Shown here piece after piece: positions 62,568 to 64,000 of a DNA stretch of 64,000 bases. Source of the DNA: Spartobacteria bacterium UBA695 (GTDB lineage: Bacteria; Verrucomicrobiota; Verrucomicrobiia; Chthoniobacterales; Chthoniobacteraceae); the NCBI GenBank assembly GCA_002298145.1, contig DBMP01000006.1:1-64000 (forward strand), given 5' to 3'. Each line of letters opens with the position of its first letter. Positions within the stretch are counted from its first letter, which is position 1. The notes under the pieces are model-generated. The model ran no database searches and was not told the origin of the DNA. It worked only from the letters and a program-made list of their open reading frames with translations. The position numbers were made by a program, and so were the translations under genes.

Positions 62568-63425
62568 TTAGGGAGTGGGTTGCGGCGGTTCGAGTGTCCC
62601 CAAGGATGTGCCGAAAAGATGCATATCAATGTCACCCCGGCCAGGGATCGGCAGTTTGCCAATGCGTTCGACTCCGTAGCCATAGTTAGCCTGGGCCCAA
62701 CCCGCACCAAGGCTGTAGCCCCACATGCCGTCGTCGCGCAGGAGAAAGAGCAGCTTCGATTGAGGGACCGCCGCCACTGCTTTGAGAAAAGCGTTGAAGG
62801 GCCCATCGGCTGCAATGACAGCAGGGTCGACGCTGACAATACCTTTGGTTGCTTCGTTCCAGTAGAACGAGAGCTTCCCGCCGCCAGATTCGATCACAAA
62901 GACCTTCGATCCCTGCGCAAAGCCCGATCCGCCAGGCTGCACGAGGACGCGCGCGTCTTTGCACTCCGGGGGTTGGCGTTGTTTGACTTCAGCCTCCAGT
63001 GCTTCGATTTGTTTTTTCAGGGCGGTTTCTTGACTGGTAAGGCCGCTGATTTCTAGCATCAGGTTGTCGAGTTCTTTGATCAGCTTCTCGTTCTGCTGTT
63101 TCACGTCGGCGGCGTTCTGGAGGAGCATCCGCAGTTGCAAAACTTCCGCATCCTTTTCCTTGGCCCTTTTGCTGACTTTATCAAGCTTCGCAAGCTTTTC
63201 CTTGAGCAGCGCGTTGATGCGTTGGTTTTCCTTAAGTTCTTTTTGCAAGGCAAGCTGACTCTGCGCGCGCTCAATTTCCTCCGGGCTGCGGCCGTTGATT
63301 TTCTGCATCTCTCCCACCGCAAGAACCACGATGATGAGCACGAGCACGCCGATGAGAGAACAGAGAATATCCAGAAACGGGATCAGCATGATCTCGTCGC
63401 TGCGGCGGCTGCGATGTCTAACCAT
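62568..63425 (-). CDS. ExbD/MotB-like single-helix protein with coiled coil (first of pair)
   Basis: 285 residues. SDEIMLIPFLDILCSLIGVLVLIIVVLAVG is one membrane helix with an Asp (FLDIL) in the ExbD/TolR position. A long coiled coil at about 45-135 (SQLALQKELKENQRINALLKEKL, VKQQNEKLIKELDNLML) leads to a C-terminal beta-rich domain (VLVQPGGSGFAQGSKVFVIES, SKLLFLLRDDGMWGYSLGAGW). Thirty-two bases after the ExbB-like gene. It probably forms the rotor-stator or stator pair with that protein. Confidence 0.65.
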   Translation of the reverse strand: MVRHRSRRSDEIMLIPFLDILCSLIGVLVLIIVVLAVGEMQKINGRSPEEIERAQSQLALQKELKENQRINALLKEKLAKLDKVSKRAKEKDAEVLQLRMLLQNAADVKQQNEKLIKELDNLMLEISGLTSQETALKKQIEALEAEVKQRQPPECKDARVLVQPGGSGFAQGSKVFVIESGGGKLSFYWNEATKGIVSVDPAVIAADGPFNAFLKAVAAVPQSKLLFLLRDDGMWGYSLGAGWAQANYGYGVERIGKLPIPGRGDIDMHLFGTSLGTLEPPQPTP

Positions 63426-63457
63426 AATGTACGGTTGACCGGTTCAAAATGTGAAGA

Positions 63458-64000
63458 CTACTTGCGCCAGAACAGCCAGTTCAGACCGGGCTTCTGGATC
63501 ACGATTTTCTTTTCACCGAGTTCGGCGAGCACTTTGTTGAGCCCCCGCAGCCCTTCCTCGATGCCTGCAACGTATCGCGATGTCATTTCCATGGGATCGG
63601 CCACCGATTTTTTGAGCTGGGCGCGGCTCACTTCCATGTTGTTGATAAATTCCTTGATGACCGATTGCTGATACTCGCCGCTACGCTTTTCCAAGTTAGT
63701 GGTGGCTTCCATGAGACGATCGGAGAGCTCGGTTACGCCGTTGCGCATCTCCCCCATGCTGCAAACAAATTCCTGCTTCACCGTTTCTTGGAAATCCTGA
63801 ACGCGGTTATCAAGGTTATTCGTGTAATCGAAGATCTTAGTCGAAAGTTGGTTGAGGTCCGTGAGGAATTCCTGTTGCGCACCGGTAATGGCTTTCACCA
63901 CCAAATCCGTCACCATCCCCATGTCTCCCTTGGTGCGGTCAGCACCTCCGGCACTCAGCCGCGGGAGAAGAACGTCGTTACAAAACGCGTCGATGTCGTT
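63458..64000 (-). CDS. ExbB/MotA-like protein, C-terminal helical tail (runs off window)
   Basis: 181 codons open to the window edge; the beginning is outside. The visible part is almost purely helical and charged: IDAFCNDVLLPRLSAGG, then TDLVVKAITGAQQEFLTDLNQLSTKIFD, LDNRVQDFQETVKQEF, LSDRLMEATTNLEKRSGEY, VAGIEEGLRGLNKVLAELGEK. A long coiled tail after a MotA/TolQ/ExbB channel domain is known from ZorA-like and related proteins. The channel domain itself is not visible, so the call rests on the two ExbD-like genes downstream. Confidence 0.5.
   Translation of the reverse strand, partial: NDIDAFCNDVLLPRLSAGGADRTKGDMGMVTDLVVKAITGAQQEFLTDLNQLSTKIFDYTNNLDNRVQDFQETVKQEFVCSMGEMRNGVTELSDRLMEATTNLEKRSGEYQQSVIKEFINNMEVSRAQLKKSVADPMEMTSRYVAGIEEGLRGLNKVLAELGEKKIVIQKPGLNWLFWRK

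Noticed and set aside
61386..64000. Assignment as a Zorya defence system
   Set aside because: The ExbD-like proteins lack a visible OmpA-type domain and no zorC, zorD or zorE-like gene is in the window; only a motor of this general class can be claimed.

Overview
The window looks like a chromosomal segment of a glycan-degrading member of the Verrucomicrobiota. The evidence is two copies of the four-gene prepilin cassette known from TIGRFAMs as Verru_Chthon cassette D-B-C-A, a PEP-CTERM surface protein with beta-strand repeats, many secreted glycoside hydrolases, and sugar-binding GntR/LacI-type regulators. I cannot fix the genus. No rRNA, tRNA, CRISPR array or replication origin was seen.

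Layout. 1-1070: remnants of two transposases. 1386-5496: two exported proteins, one with kelch-like repeats. 5637-6451: the 3' end of a polysaccharide lyase gene next to an internally deleted IS3-type element. 6545-12726: three exported proteins (a duplicated small domain protein, a PEP-CTERM repeat protein, a clan-A-like hydrolase with a TPR tail). 12944-20504: two paralogous GntR-type regulators flanking prepilin cassette 1. 20593-32539: a rhamnose/mannose glycan operon (GH38, RhaT, GH78, GH78-like, MFS with a frameshift, GH28). 32546-35629: a scar of IstB, group II intron reverse transcriptase and serine recombinase fragments around an AbrB-type/Doc toxin-antitoxin pair, part of which is duplicated and fused to a beta-helix fragment. 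35630-41403: a six-gene minus-strand operon (SMP-30 lactonase, SDR, SGNH hydrolase, RraA-like, mannonate dehydratase-like, GH5-like) divergent from a LacI regulator. 43045-51942: GH42-like, GH36 and GH3 hydrolases on the minus strand. 52389-57010: prepilin cassette 2. 57059-61385: an MFS transporter with a ~400-residue insert, a small membrane protein and a third GntR-type regulator. 61386-64000: two ExbD/MotB-like proteins and the end of an ExbB/MotA-like protein with a helical tail.

How it fits together. Three carbohydrate-use loci are each paired with their own regulator, and two of them lie next to a complete prepilin cassette. A palindrome of the form TTGGTATTT-spacer-AAATACCAA recurs before the PEP-CTERM gene, between the hydrolase-TPR gene and GntR regulator 1, before GntR regulator 2 (also upstream of cassette 1), and before the GH38 operon. 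This ties surface protein, prepilin cassette, sensors and catabolic operon into one probable regulon. All functions are read from sequence motifs without database searches.
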